This document shows positions 45,720-57,975 of a stretch of DNA of 64,000 bases, piece after piece. The notes beneath the pieces were generated by a model, which worked only from the letters and a program-made list of their open reading frames with translations, made no database searches and was not told where the DNA came from. The stretch covers positions 107,451,367 to 107,515,366 of the forward strand of contig OZ038381.1 of the NCBI GenBank assembly GCA_964036045.1. Direction: 5' to 3'. Position 1 is the stretch's first letter; each line of letters opens with the position of its first letter. Source of the stretch: Eutreptiella sp. 'Long Island Sound 2002'. Its lineage: Eukaryota > Euglenozoa > Euglenophyceae > Eutreptiales > Eutreptiaceae. A program made the translations under genes and the position numbers.

Positions 45720-46490
45720 CACCCCATAGGTCCCCATAGGCCCCGATAGGTCCCCATAGGTCCCCATAGGTGCCAATGGGTCCCCAAAGGCCCCCATAGG
45801 TCCCCATAGGTCCCGGTAGGTCCCCATGGGCTTCCATAGGTGCCCATGGCCCCCATAGGTCCCCGTAGGTGCCAATGGGTCCCCAAAGGTCCCCATAGAT
45901 GTCAATGAGTCCCCATAGGCCCGCATAGGTCCCCACAAGCCCCCACAGGCGCCCATAGGTTCCCATAGGTCCCCATAGGTGCCAACAGGTCCCCATAGGC
46001 CCCCATGGGTCCCCATAGGTCCCCATAGGCCACCATGGGTCCCCATAGGTCCCCGTAGGCTCCCAGAGATCTCCACAGGTCCCCATAGGCCCCCATAGGC
46101 CCCCATAGGTCCCCATAAGTCCCCATAGGCACCCATAGGCCGCCAAAGGTCCCCATAGGTGCCAATGGGCCCCCATAAGCCCCCATACGTCCCCAAAAGT
46201 GCCAATAGGCCCCCATAGGCCCCCATAGGTCCCCAAAGGTCCCCATAGGTCCCCAGAGGTGCCCAATATCCTCATGAGTCCCCATACTCCGCAAATACCC
46301 CCACGGGTGCACCTAGGTCCCCATAGGCCCCCATAGGCCCCCATGGGTCCCCAAAGGAGCCCATAGGTGCCCATAGGTGCCCATACGTGCCCATAGGTCC
46401 CCAAAGGTCCCGGTAGGCCCCCATAGGCCCCCACCGGTCCCCATAGGTCCCCATAGGTCCCCAAAAGGCCCCATAGGTCCCCAAGTGTAT
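45720..46490. repeat. 10-bp minisatellite (CCCCATAGGT)n
   Basis: About 77 decamers with variants (CCCCATAGGC, CCCCAAAGGT, TGCCAATGGG). As three units make ten codons, the minus strand is open throughout (GTYGDLWGPM-type strings). Its end at about 46490 is followed directly by the palindromic satellite. Confidence 0.95.
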
Positions 46491-49400
46491 ACCCCAAGCG
46501 ACGGATCTCTGAGGGGCCTACACCTCTGTGGGAATCATCGCATCCCCTCCAGACTAGTGTATACCCCACGCGATGATTCCCTCAAGGGTCTACACCCCAC
46601 AAGAAATAATCGCGTGCCTTGTATACCCCACGCGATGATTCCTATACCCCACGCGATAATTTGCCGAGGATCTACATCCCTCAGGGAATCATCGCGTGCC
46701 TTGTATACCCCACGCGATGACGCCTATACCCCACGCGATGATTCCCTAAAGGGTCTACACCCCTCATAGAATCATCGCGTGCCCTCTATATCCCACGCGA
46801 TGATTCCTATACCCCACGCGATGATTCCCTAAAGGGTCTACACCCCTCAGGGAGTCATTGCGTGCCCTCCCTACCCCACGTGATGATTCCCTGAGGGGTC
46901 TACACCCCTCAGTGAATAATCGCGTGCCCTCTATATCCCACGTGATGATTCCTATACCCCACGCCATGATTCCCTTAGGAGTCTACACCCCTAAGGGAAT
47001 CATTGCGTGCCCTCTATACCCCACGCGATGATTCCTATACCCCACGCGATGATTCCTATACTCCACGCCATGATTCCCTGAGGACTCTACACCCCTAAGG
47101 GAATCATTGCGTGCCCTCTATATCCCACGCGATGATTCTTATACCCCACGCGATGAAGCCCTGAAGCGTCTAGACCCCTCAGGGAATCATCGTGTGCCCT
47201 CTATACTCCACGCGATGATTCCCAGAGGGGTCTACACCCCTCAGTGAATAATTGCCTGCCCTCTATATCCCACACGATGATTCCTATACCCCACGCCATG
47301 ATTCCGTGAGGACTCTACACCCCTAAAGAAATCATCGCGTGCCCTCTATACCCCACGCGATGATTCCTATACCCCACACGATGATTCCCTGAGGGGTCTA
47401 CACCTCTCAGAGAATCGTCGCATGCCCTCCGTACCCCACGCGATGATTCCCTAAAGGGTGTACACCCCTCAGGGAATGATCGGGTGCCTTGTATACCCCA
47501 CGCGATGATTCCTATACCCCACGCGATGATTCCCTGAAAGGTCTACACCCCTCAACGAAGCATCGCGTGCCCTCTACACCCCACGCGATGATTCCTATAT
47601 CCCAGGCGATGATCCCATGAAAGGTCTGCACCCCTGCGAGAATCATCGCGTGCCTTGTATACCCCACGCGATGATTCCTATACCCCGCGCGATGATTCCC
47701 TTAAGGGTCTACACCCCTCAGGGAATCATCGCGTGCCCTCTACATCCCACGCAATGATTCCTATACCCCACACGATGATTCCCTCAAGGGTCTACACCCC
47801 TCAGGGAATCATCGCGTGCCTTGTATACCCCACGCGATGATTCCTATACTCCACACGATGCTTCCCTTAAGGCTCTACACCCCTCAGGGAATCATCGCAT
47901 GCCTTCTATACCCCACACGATGATTCCTATACCCCACGCGATGATTCCCTCAAGGGTCTACACCCCTCAGGGAATCATCGCGTGCCTTGTATACCGCACG
48001 CGATGATTCCTATACCCCACGCGATAATTTGCTGAAGAATCTACACCCCTCAGGGAATCAACGCGTGCCTTGTATACCCCACGCGATGACGCCTATACCC
48101 CACGTGATGATTCCCTAAAGGGTCTACACCCCTCATAGAATCATCGCGTGCCCTCTAAATCCCACGCGATGATTCCTATACCCCACGCGATGATTCCCTA
48201 AAGGGTCTACACCCCTCAGGGAGTCATTGCCTGCCCTCTATACCCCACGCGATAATTCCCTGAGGGGTCTACACCCCTCAGTGAATAATTGCGTGCCCTC
48301 TATATCCCACGTGATGATTCCTATACCCCACGCCATGATTCCCTTAGGACTCTATCCCCCTAAGGGAATCATCGCGCGCCCTCTATACCCCACGCGACGA
48401 TTCCTATACCCCACGCGATGAGTCCTATACTCCACACCATGATTCCCTGAGGACTCTACACCCCTAAGGGAATGATCACGTGCCCTCTATACCACACGCG
48501 ATGATTCCTAAACCCCACGCGATGATTCGCTGACGGGTCTGCACCTCTCAGGGAATCATCGCGTGCCCTCTATATCCCACGCGATGATTCGTATACCCCA
48601 CGCGATGATTCCCTGAAGCGTCTAGACCCCTCAGGGAATCATCGCGTGCCCTCTATACTCCATGCGATGATTCCCAGAGGGGTCTACACCCCTCAGTGAA
48701 TAATTGCCTGCCCTCTATATCCCACACGATGATTCCTATACCCCACGCCATGATTCCGCGAGGACTCTACACCCCTAAAGGAATCATCGCGCGCCCTCTA
48801 TACCCCACGCGATGATTCCTATACCCCACGCGATGATTCCCTAAAGGGTCTACACCCCTCAGGGAATGATCACGTGCCTTGTATACCCCACGCGATGATT
48901 CCTATACCCCACGCGATGATTCCCTGAAAGGTCTACACCCCTCAGCGAAGCATCGCGTGCCCTCTACACCCCACGCGATGATTCCTATATCCCAGGCAAT
49001 GATCCCTTGAAAGGTCTGCACCCCTGCGAGAATCATCGCGTGCCTTGTATACCCCACGCGATGATTCCTATACCCCGCGCGATGATTCCCTTAAGGGTCT
49101 ACACCCCTCAGGGAATCATCGCGTGCCCTCTACATCCCACGCGATGATTCCTATACCCCACGCGATGATTCCCTCAAGGGTCTACACCCCTCAGGGAATC
49201 ATCGCGTGCCTTGTATACCCCACGCGATGATTCCTATACTCCACACGATGCTTCCCTTAAGGCTCTACACCCCTCAGGGAAACATCGCATGCCCTCTATA
49301 CCCCATACGATGATTCCTATACCCCACGCGATGATTCCCTCAAGGGTCTACACCCCTCAGGGAATCATCGCGTGCCTTGTATACCCCACGCGATGATTCC

Positions 49401-52400
49401 TATACCCCACGCGAAAATTTGCTGAAGAATCTACACCCCTCCGGGAATCATCGCGTGCCTTGTATACCCCACGCGATGACGCCTATACCCCAAGCGATGA
49501 TTCCGTAAAGGGTCTACACCCCTCATAGAATCATCGCGTGCCCTCTAAATCCCACGCGATGATTTCTATACCCCACGCGATGATTCCCTAAAGGGTCTAC
49601 ACCCCTCAGGGAGTCATTGCCTGCCCTCTATACCCCACGCGATGATTCCCTTAGGGGTCTACACCCCTCAGTGAATAATTGCGTGCCCTCTATATCCCAC
49701 GCGATGATTCCTATACCCCACGCCATGATTCCCTTAGGACTCTACACCCCTAAGGGAATCATCGCGTGCCCTCTATACCCCACGCGATGATTCCTATACC
49801 CCACGCGATGATTCCTATACTCCACGCCATGATTCCCTGAGGACTCTACACCCCTAAGGGAATCATTGCGTGCCCTCTATACCCCACGCGATGATTCCCT
49901 GACGGGTCTGCACCTCTCAGGGAATCATCGCGTGCCCTCTATATCCCACGCGATGATTCGTATACACCACGCGTTGATTCCCTGAAGCGTCTAGACCCCT
50001 CAGGGAATCATCGTGTGCCCTCTATACTCCACGCGATGATTCCCAGAGGGGTCTACAGCCCTCAGTGAATAATTGCCTGCCCTCTATATCCCACACGATG
50101 ATTCCTATACCCCACGCCATGATTCCGTGAGGACTCTACACCCCTAAAGAAATCATCGCGTGCCCTCTATACCACACGCGATGATTCCTATACCCCACAC
50201 GATGATTCCCTGAGGGGTCTACACCTCTCAGGGAATCGTCGCGTGCCCTCCGTACCCCACGCGATGATTCCCTAAAGGGTCTACACCCCTCAGGGAATGA
50301 TCACGTGCCTTGTATACCCCACGCGATGATTCCTATACCCCACGCAATGATTCCCTAAAAGGTCTACACCCCTCAGCGAAGTATCGCGTGCCCTCTACAC
50401 CCCACGCGATGATTCCAATATCCGAGGCGATGATCCCTTGAAGGGTCTGCACCCCTGCGAGAATCATCGCGTGCCTTGTATACCCCACGCGATGATTCCT
50501 ATACCCCGCGCGATGATTCCCTTAAGGGTCTACACCCCTCACGGAATCATCGCGTGCCCTCTACATCCCACGCGATGATTCCTATACTCCAGAAGATGCT
50601 TCCCTTAAGGCTCTACACCCCTCAGGGAATCATCGCATGCCCTCTATACCCCACACGATGATTCCTATACCCCAGGCGATGCCTCCCTGAGGGGTCTCCA
50701 CCCCTCGGAGAATCATCGCGTGCCCTCTATATCCAACGTGATGGTTCCTATACCCCATGCGATGATTCCCTAAAGAGTCTACACCCCTCAGGGAATTATC
50801 GCGTGCCCTCTATATCCCACGCGATGATTCCTATGGCTCACGCGATGATTCCCTGAGGGGTCTACACCCCTCGGCGAATCATTGCGTGCCTTGTATACCC
50901 CACACGATAATTGCTATACCCCACGCGATGATTCCCTGAGGGGTCTACACCCCTCACAGAATCATCGCGTGCCCTCTATACCCAACGTGATGATTCCTAT
51001 ACCCCACGCGATGATTCGCTGAAGGGTCTACACACCTCAGGGAATCATCGCGTGCCCTCGATACCCCACGGGACGATTCCCTGAGGGGTCTACACCCCTC
51101 AGATAATGATCACGTGCGTTGTATACCCCACGCGATGTTTCCTATATCCCACGCGATGATTTCCTTAAGGGTCTACACCCCTCGGCGAATCATCGCGTGC
51201 CCTCTATACCCCACACGATGATTCCTATATCCCACGCGATGATTCCTCGAAGGGTCTACACCCCTCAGCAAATCATCGCGTGCCCTCTATACCCCACGCG
51301 ATGATTCCTATACCCCGCGCAATGATTCCCTTAAGGATCTACACCCCTCAGGGAATCATCGCGTGCCCTCTATATCCCACGCGATGATTCCTATACCCAG
51401 CGCGATTATACCCGTAAGGCTCTACACCCCTGAAGCAATCATCGCGTGCCCTCTATACCCCACGCGATGACGCCTATACCCCACGCGATGATTCCCTTAG
51501 GGGTCTACATCCCTCACAAAATCATCGCGTGCCCTCTATATCACACGCGATGATTCCTATACCGCACGCGATGATTCCCTTAAAGCTCTACACCCCTCAC
51601 GGAATCATCGCGTGCCCTCTATACCCCACGCGATGATTCCTATACCCCACGCGATGATTCCCTGAAGGGTCTACACCTCTCTGTGAATCATCGCGTGCCC
51701 TCCATACCCCACGCGATGATTCCTATATCCCACGCGATGATTCCTTGAAGGGTCTACACCCCTCAGGGAATCATCGCGTGCCCTCTATACCACACACGAT
51801 GATTCCCCAAAGGGTCTACACCCCACACAGAATCATCGCGTGCCTTGTATACCCCACGCGATGACTGCTATACCACACGCGATGATTCCCTAAAGGGTCT
51901 ACATCCCTCACAGAATCATCGCGTGCCCTCTATATCCCACACGATGATTCCTATACCCCACGCGATGATTCCCTGAGGGGTCTACACCTCTGAGGGAATC
52001 ATTGTGTGCACTCTATACCCCACGCGATGATTCCTATACCCCACGCGATGATTCCCTTAAGGCTCTACACCCCTCACAGAATCATCGCGTACAGTCTATA
52101 CCCCACACGATGATTCCTATACCACACGCGATGATTCCCTCAAGGGTCTACACCCCTCACAGAATCATCCCCTGCCCTCTATATACCACGCGATGATTCC
52201 TATATCCCAAGTGACGATTCCCTGAGAGGTCTACACCCCTTAGGGAATCATCGTGGGCCCTCGATACCCGACGCGATGATTCCCTAAAGGATCTACACTC
52301 CTCAGGGAATCATCGCGTGCCCTCTGTACCCCACGCGATGATTCCTATATTCCACGCGATGATTCCCTAAGGGATCCACACACCCTCAGGGAATCATCGC

Positions 52401-52832
52401 GTGCCTCTATACCCCACTACAGGATTCCTATACCCCACGTGATGATTCCCTAAAGGGTCTACACCCCTCGCAAAATCATCGCGTGCCCTCTATATCCCAC
52501 GCGATGATTCCTTGAGGGGTCTACACCCCTTAGGCAATCATACAGCCCACGCGATGATACCCTCACGGGTCCACACCCCTCAGTGATTCATCGCGTGCCC
52601 TCTACACCCCACTTGATGATTCCTATACCCCACGCGATGATTCCATGAGGGGTCTACACCCCTCACAGAATCATCGCATACCTTGTATACCCCACGCGAT
52701 GATTCCTATTCCCCACCCGATGATTCCCTGAGGGGTCTACACCCCTTAGGGAATCATCACATTCCCTCTGTATCCCCACACAATGATTCCTTGAAGGGGC
52801 TATACGCCTCAAGGAATCATCGCGTGCCCCCT
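46491..52832. repeat. Palindromic satellite, main array
   Basis: Units of mainly 62 or 83 bp; the extra 21 bp duplicates a GATGATTCCTATACCCC phrase. The core is an inverted repeat: arm CACGCGATGATTCCCTGAGG, a GGTCTACACC centre, and the complementary arm CCTCAGGGAATCATCGCGTG. Many units are close to perfect, and arm changes often match (CCCTGAGG with CCTCAGGG; CCCTTAGG with CCTAAGGG). A higher-order period of about 1.4 kb is visible: the unit series near 47218, 48668 and 50039 corresponds, as does 47655 with 49045. Short Tyr/Thr/Pro/Arg/Asp-rich frames are by-products. Confidence 0.95.
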
Positions 52833-52874
52833 CCCTTGGTACACGCTAGAGAACCCAATCTCATTCTAGCCTAG
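52833..52874 (+). repeat. Left terminal inverted repeat
   Basis: Starts CCCTTGGTACACGCTAGA. It matches the reverse complement of 58218-58259 at 37 of 42 positions. Confidence 0.93.
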
Positions 52875-52923
52875 AACGCTCTAGCTAGAACGTTCTAGCC
52901 TAGATTAGATCAATACTAGAACA
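52863..52923. repeat. Left subterminal CTAG cluster
   Basis: Seven to eight CTAG tetramers occur in about 60 bases, in the contexts TTCTAG, CTAGAACG and GTTCTAGCCTAG. The same contexts fill the three introns and the right end. Possible transposase-binding repeats. Confidence 0.8.
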
Positions 52924-53826
52924 ATATAATGTCTACCAACATATCCCAATTTCTTCATTGTTCCGTGCGTGTGTGCGTGCATGCTTGCTTGCATTTGTCC
53001 GTAGTGCATTGTTCCATGCTTCCTTCTTTCCCGCTTAGATATTGCACATTTCTGTGCAATGAAACGCCCCGCCACTACCCCCCTTGCTCCCTCCTCACCC
53101 GGGAAGGATACTTTCCTCTCGTCCAAGGCACTACGGGAGTTGAGTGGGGCCTTAACCCTCAAGGATGAGCGGGTGGGCCATTACTTGGCCACGTGGGCGC
53201 TATCATGCCCCCTAGCACGGCGGCAATTCAACAACGCCGTCCAACATGTGAACTCCGCCACTTCTACCCAAACCACGGGTGAGGCATGCAAGGCCGCCGT
53301 TGAGGCATACGCCGCCTCCCTACTTCCCCCCACCGCCATGTGTCAACCAGTGCTCAACATGAGGGCCCCCAAGTCGTCGTGGAGGACCCTCTCGGAGCTC
53401 TACACGCTCCGTAAGCTGGAGTATCACCGCACCGTCCCAAGTGGCCCCTACTCCCGGCCAATTTGTACCGAGCGGGCTTTCCAAGCCCGTTGGAAGGAGT
53501 TGGTCGCCCCGGTGCAATTGGACAACCCCGTTGCCATGGTGTTGCCCAAGGCCACCAAGATCTCTTGGCCCTTCGCCTCATGGGTCACATACATCCTCTC
53601 CCGGCCGGGCTTGGTGCGGTCAATCAACCGCACCTTCCCGTTGACATTCATCGTCCGGGGAGATGCCTACCCCGTGGCCGGGGGCAATTGGACCCAACTC
53701 ACCATCTCCTTGGCCCACTTCGAGCGCTTGGCCCGCTCCCCGGCCGGCCTTTGGGTGTTGAGCATGGCCAATTGCGATGACAAGGCCATGGAGACCCTTG
53801 GAACGTTGTGGAAGAGCAATTGGGAG

Positions 53827-53966
53827 GTAGTCCTCTCACCTCATGCCTTTCACTCGTTCTAGTTTTGATCTAGTCGGCCTCAAACACCGCTCGCTAGACG
53901 CTAGATTGGACTAGACTAGAACGAAATTAACCACCCCCCATGTCGCGTGTTTAGGTGATTTAAGAG
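53827..53966 (+). other. Intron 1, CTAG-rich with inverted-repeat ends
   Basis: 140 bp, phase 0. It contains TCGTTCTAGT at 53854-53863 and its exact complement, ACTAGAACGA, at 53915-53924, with six CTAGs in all. It is related to the introns at 55080 and 56555. The boundary is inferred: it removes a TAG stop (53860-53862) and joins two protein-like frames. Confidence 0.6.
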
Positions 53967-54364
53967 ATCATCGACACAGGACTGGTCCAATGGGGGGCCT
54001 CCAAGGAGGAGGCAAAGGTGATCCTCCGGGGGGATCACCCGTGGACGCGACGGGTGATCGGGGTGTCCACATGCCCCCAAGTGGGCTCCATGTTCAATGA
54101 GGGCATATGGAATGCCCCAAAGAAGACTTGGGAGGGTAGTGCTAACCCCCGGACCATGGAGGGTGATGAGGCCAACTACACGGCCTTCCTCCTTGGGGCG
54201 CCGTCCTTGCAAGCCGCCGGTTGCAGTACGCAGCTCATTTTGAAATTGCCACGTGCCTGGGTCGTCTTGTGCATTTTGCACTTGACAATGGCCATGGGCC
54301 ACTTGTTGGGGGAGTTTGTCGATCGGGAGGGTAGGTTGGTCACCCCTGCGCTCCGTTGAGACCT

Positions 54365-54414
54365 GCAAGTTCTCCTGTCGGAGAGGCGTGCAAGTTCTCC
54401 TGTCGGAGAGGCGT
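54365..54414. repeat. 25-bp tandem duplication in transposase-like gene
   Basis: GCAAGTTCTCCTGTCGGAGA plus GGCGT occurs twice head to tail. The extra copy shifts the frame by one; reading as if single would put the frames on both sides in register, apart from the nearby TGA. Confidence 0.95.
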
Positions 54415-55079
54415 GCGGGTTGGAGCGTTTATGGGTCAGCATCCCCGGATGGGGAGGAGAAGGCCAATTTTTTTGACGCATGGCCGAATATTGCTAAGTT
54501 CATCGGCATTAGGCCAAGCACGGCCAAGTACAAGGCCATCGCGAACATGTGGGACCTGCTGCAGGCCCTCTATTGTACTTATCAGGGCCCTAACCCTTTG
54601 AATTGTGCCGCTGTTGCGCGCGATTTCCGGCGACACTGCACTGCTGGAACAGCATCCTGGTATCTACTAAGCCTTGAGCAGGATGTAGATACCATGTCGC
54701 AGAACATTAAGCTGTTTGGCGTGGCTATGTTCTCCGGTGACATTTCGGAAAGCATTAACCGCTTTCTGAAACATGGTCACAACGAGCACAGCAACCGGGG
54801 GGGGGGGGGGCTGTCGGGTGGAGGGGGGGGACGAGGTGTCGGGTCGTCAATTGTCGGCCATCCACAGGGAGGCCAATGTGCAAGCGCAGTGCATGACATG
54901 TTTGTTTGCGTACTTTGACGTGTCGTGGGTTGTGCATGGGGGCCACGGTCGCAGGCCATGCTCGGGCAAGGATGCCATGGAGGTAAGGAGGGGCCAGGGT
55001 CACATGCAGGCTTCCCGTAACCAGAATATTTCAATCCAAGATGGCTACGCGAGAGCAGTTGGACGAGCTGGTGAGGCAG

Positions 55080-55223
55080 GTATATTGCGTGCTGTGCGTT
55101 CTAGCGGTGATCTAGGGAATCGTTCTAGTCTTGATCTAGGCAGCAAGATCGGCCGCTAGACTGTCGCTAGAATGCCGCTAGAACGGTTGCCTAGAACGCC
55201 GCTAGAACGCTCCTGTGCTACAG
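55080..55223 (+). other. Intron 2, CTAG-rich with 12-bp inverted-repeat ends
   Basis: Donor GTATAT at 55080, acceptor CTACAG ending at 55223, 144 bp, phase 0. GCGTTCTAGCGG (55096-55107) and its perfect complement, CCGCTAGAACGC (55199-55210), bound a core with nine CTAGs. Order and spacing of the CTAGs match intron 3. Confidence 0.75.
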
Positions 55224-56554
55224 AACGCAGCGACCCAGGCGGTGATTGCGCAAATCCTGGAGGCGGACAGGCGTGCGGCGGAGGAGCCGAAGGCCGAGCA
55301 GGCCTCGCACCCCAAACCCCCCCTCGCCAAGCCCAAGCCCAAGCCCAAGCCCCAACCCCAAGCCCATCGTCCACCGTCGCCACCCCCTCCCCCATTGGTA
55401 GCCCGGAAGGGGGCGGCGGCGTTGGAGGAACCGGCAAAGGTGGAGGTGGCGCGGGGAGAGCTCAAAAGGTTCTTGGATTCCCGCGCCGCCTCCAGGGCGG
55501 CCAAGACCCGGGCTGAGACGAAAGTCTCGGCCTGAGAGGTAAAATTGCGGAGCCTCGTGGAAGATGGAGCGGAGGAGCAAAGGGTGGAGTGGGCGGAGGC
55601 CAACCTTCGCAAAGCGAAGGCGAAGGTTGCCGAGAAGGCGGCGGCGGTCGAGGGGTTCGAGCGGGCGGTGAGGCAGTGCGAGAGGCAGTTGGCGGCGGTG
55701 GTGGCCAGGGTGAAGGACGAGGAGGTGGACGAGGTGGTGGAGGTGGACGTCCATGGCGAGATGGAGGAGGAGGCGAGCGTGAAGGATGAGGAGGAGGAGA
55801 CAAGGGTGGTGGAGACGGTGCCGGCGGGGGGGGGGGGGACGAGCGACTGGCTCAGGGGGTTGATGGGGTCGAGGGCTGCGGGGGCCCTCGGGGACCTGCC
55901 ATGGGACCCGGCAGTTCTGGCTGGCCCCCACCCCCCAAACTTGGACGGCCCCATCCTCGTCGCCCCGGAGAGTCCGGTATGGACTCTCCGGTTTTTGTTG
56001 GTGCGGGTGCACAACCGGCTGTCGGGGGCGGGGCGGTGGGTATGGGTGGACGCAGGGGGGGGGGTGGTCCACGTGGACAAGCCCCTGCGCCTGGGGGTGG
56101 TCGAGGGGTCGTGGGGGTGGCAACGTGAGTTGCCGGGGCAGGGGAACAAGCGGTGGGGGGAGGTGCCCCCCCCCCCGAAAGCGGAGTGAAGATGTTTGAG
56201 CTGGCGCAAACCAACATCTTCACCCCCGAGCGGAAAAAGGGGGGGGCCAACCACTAGCGATTCGTCGCCCACTGCTGGCGAGAGCTCGGCTTGGGGGGGC
56301 TTGAGTGGGTGGGGAAGGCCTGGGTGTGGACGCCGACCTGGTCGGCGTCTTGGACTTCGGGGGTTTCAACCCCGAGGCGGCGAACCGGGGGCTGTATGCC
56401 GGGGTGGTGACGGCATCGCGACCCGGCTCAAGCCCAAGCCCAAGTCTGCCGCAGCCCGCGTTGGCGGCACCCGCAGCCGCAGCCCCCCAACCCCGCGGAC
56501 GCCTTCGCCAAGGCACTGGGGGCCATCTCCCCCGCCCTGGACCGCCAAGGCACG

Positions 56555-56717
56555 GTATGTCAATTGCGTTCTAGCGTTGATCTAGTGAACCGTTCTAGCG
56601 CTGATCTAGCCACCGCCGTACCGCCGTCGCTAGAACGTCGCTAGAACGCCGCTAGAACAGTTGCCTAGAACGCCGCTAGATCGCTCTTGCATTTTGTCTG
56701 TCTCTTGAGGTTGTCAG
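56555..56717 (+). other. Intron 3, CTAG-rich, homologous to intron 2
   Basis: Donor GTATGT at 56555, acceptor TTGTCAG ending at 56717, 163 bp, phase 0. GCGTTCTAGCG (56566-56576) and CCGCTAGATCGC (56673-56684, one mismatch) bound nine CTAGs arranged as in intron 2, with long shared stretches such as GTTGCCTAGAACGCCGCTAG. Confidence 0.78.
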
Positions 56718-57975
56718 CGTGCAGACGTGTGGAGGCGACCCCGCAGGGTGCGCGTGGAGTGGCGCGATGGTGGAGGGCGGGCGTGCCTCGTGGGGGTCAC
56801 CGAGTTAAGCCGGATGTTGGGGACGAACCCCAATTTGGCCCTCTCGGTGCTGGAGGGTTTGGGTAGGTGGGAAGCGGGCAGGAGTGCGGGGGGCATGGAC
56901 CCGCAGCGCAAGGGCTGGGCCAGGTTGCAGGACCGGGGGGGGGATGACAGCAGCAGCAGCAGCAGCAGCAGCGGGAGCAGCACCAGCAGCGGGGGGAAGA
57001 CACCCCCCCCCAAGGCGCCGAAACCCCCCCCAAGGCCCCCAAGAAAAGACCCCGCCACTTCAAGAGTAGCGACGAAGAGGCGCCCCCCCCCAAGCCCAAG
57101 CCCAAGGCCAAGCCGCAGGCCAAGGGCAAGGGCAAAGCCACCCCCCCCCAAACCCCAGCCCCCCCCTATGCAAGAAAGGGGCCGGGACCCCTATGGGAAT
57201 GTGCCGGGTGTGGGGGACACCCGGTATGTCCCTTGGGCGGAGGGGGGCCATGGGGGGACCGTCAGCCAAGTGACGGTGTTGGGGGATTGGGATGAGGAGT
57301 TGGACTCGGGGGAGTGGTGGGTGGTGTCGCAGGGGTCCAATGGGGAGGGGGAGGGGGGGAAAAGGGGGAAGAAGGGGAAGAAGAGGAAGCGGGAGAAAGA
57401 GGGGGGCACCTTCCGGGTGGCGGGGGACCTCCTCTTCCTCAGCCGGGAGGAGGCGGAGGCCCACCTCCGGGAGGCCTTGGAGGCCGGGGAGGACGGGGAC
57501 GACGGGGATGATGGGGACGATGAGGGGGACAAGGGTGGTGACAAGGGGGAGGGGGGTGACAAGGTGGGTGAGGCGGGGGGTGACAAGGGGGGTGAGAAGG
57601 AAGGGGACACGGGGGGTGGGGGTGAGAAGGGGGGTAACGGGAGCAAGGATGAGCCCCGGCAACCCCCCACCACGCAGGAGGGGTAACCTGCGTGTCGCGA
57701 CTCGCGAATGGGGGCCTGGGGGGGCAGGGGGGCTAATCCGGCTAACCGGGCTAATCGGGCTAACCCACCACCACGTGACCCGGCGCCGGCCCGCCAAGTG
57801 ACCTTCCAAGTGACTAATGGGGTGCGGTGGGGGGCTCACCGGGCTAACCAGGGGGGGGGGGGGGACCCGGCGCTTTGTGAGTCGGGTCCAGCATCGGGAC
57901 CTTGTGATTGGCCACGGCTGGCCATGGTAGCCGGGGCGGCTTCTCTTTGAGGAGTGGCGGAGCATTCATATATAT

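Larger units (their letters stand above)
53059..54918 (+). pseudogene. DDE-type transposase-like gene, two exons, disrupted
   Basis: The ATG at 53059 opens MKRPATTPLAPSSPGKD. Exon 1 runs to 53826 and a phase-0 intron (GTAGTC...TTAAGAG) to 53966; exon 2 follows. Candidate catalytic sites fall in DDE order: FIVRGDAYPVAGGNWTQL at about residue 200 (first Asp), KVILRGDHPWTRRVIGVST at the start of exon 2 (second Asp), and MFSGDISESINRFLKHGHN followed by SNRGGG near the end (Glu with a conserved Asn/Lys context). This resembles DDE transposases that keep a YGxxxxFSxxxxEKxN...SNR tail. TGA at 54357, a 25-bp duplication at 54365-54414 and a 14-G run at 54797 (reading shifts frame after it) break the frame. 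The C-terminus is uncertain. It would cut and join the element's ends if active. Confidence 0.65.
55041..57686 (+). pseudogene. Second element gene: coiled-coil and low-complexity protein, three exons
   Basis: The ATG at 55041 has a strong context (AAG before, G after) and opens MATREQLDELVRQ. Exons are 55041-55079, 55224-56554 and 56718-57686, with phase-0 introns. Exon 2 encodes NAATQAVIAQILEADRRAAE, a Pro/Lys tract, a long predicted coiled coil (AEANLRKAKAKVAEKAAAVE, then ERAVRQCERQLAAVVARV), a poorly defined middle and PADAFAKALGAISPALDRQG. Exon 3 begins RADVWRRPRRVRVEWRDGGG, continues VTELSRMLGTNPNLALSVLE, then Ser, Pro/Lys and Asp/Gly/Lys-rich tails. An in-frame TGA (55533-55535) and frame changes at G/C runs (about 55830-56300 and 56400-56520) disrupt it. 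I recognise no domain. It may be an accessory DNA-binding protein like those of CACTA or Mutator elements; that is inference. Confidence 0.55.

Noticed and set aside
45730-46570. Gly/Trp/Tyr-rich 293- and 371-codon minus frames as repeat proteins
   Set aside because: The decamer repeat has no stops on that strand; only the reverse transcriptase portion at the low-coordinate end is meaningful.
55202-56272. 356- and 301-codon minus-strand frames
   Set aside because: Antisense shadows of the second transposon gene; Pro/Ser/His-rich with no motif.
57060-57965. 301-codon minus-strand frame
   Set aside because: Antisense of the Lys/Asp/Gly-rich exon 3; composition is explained by the plus strand.
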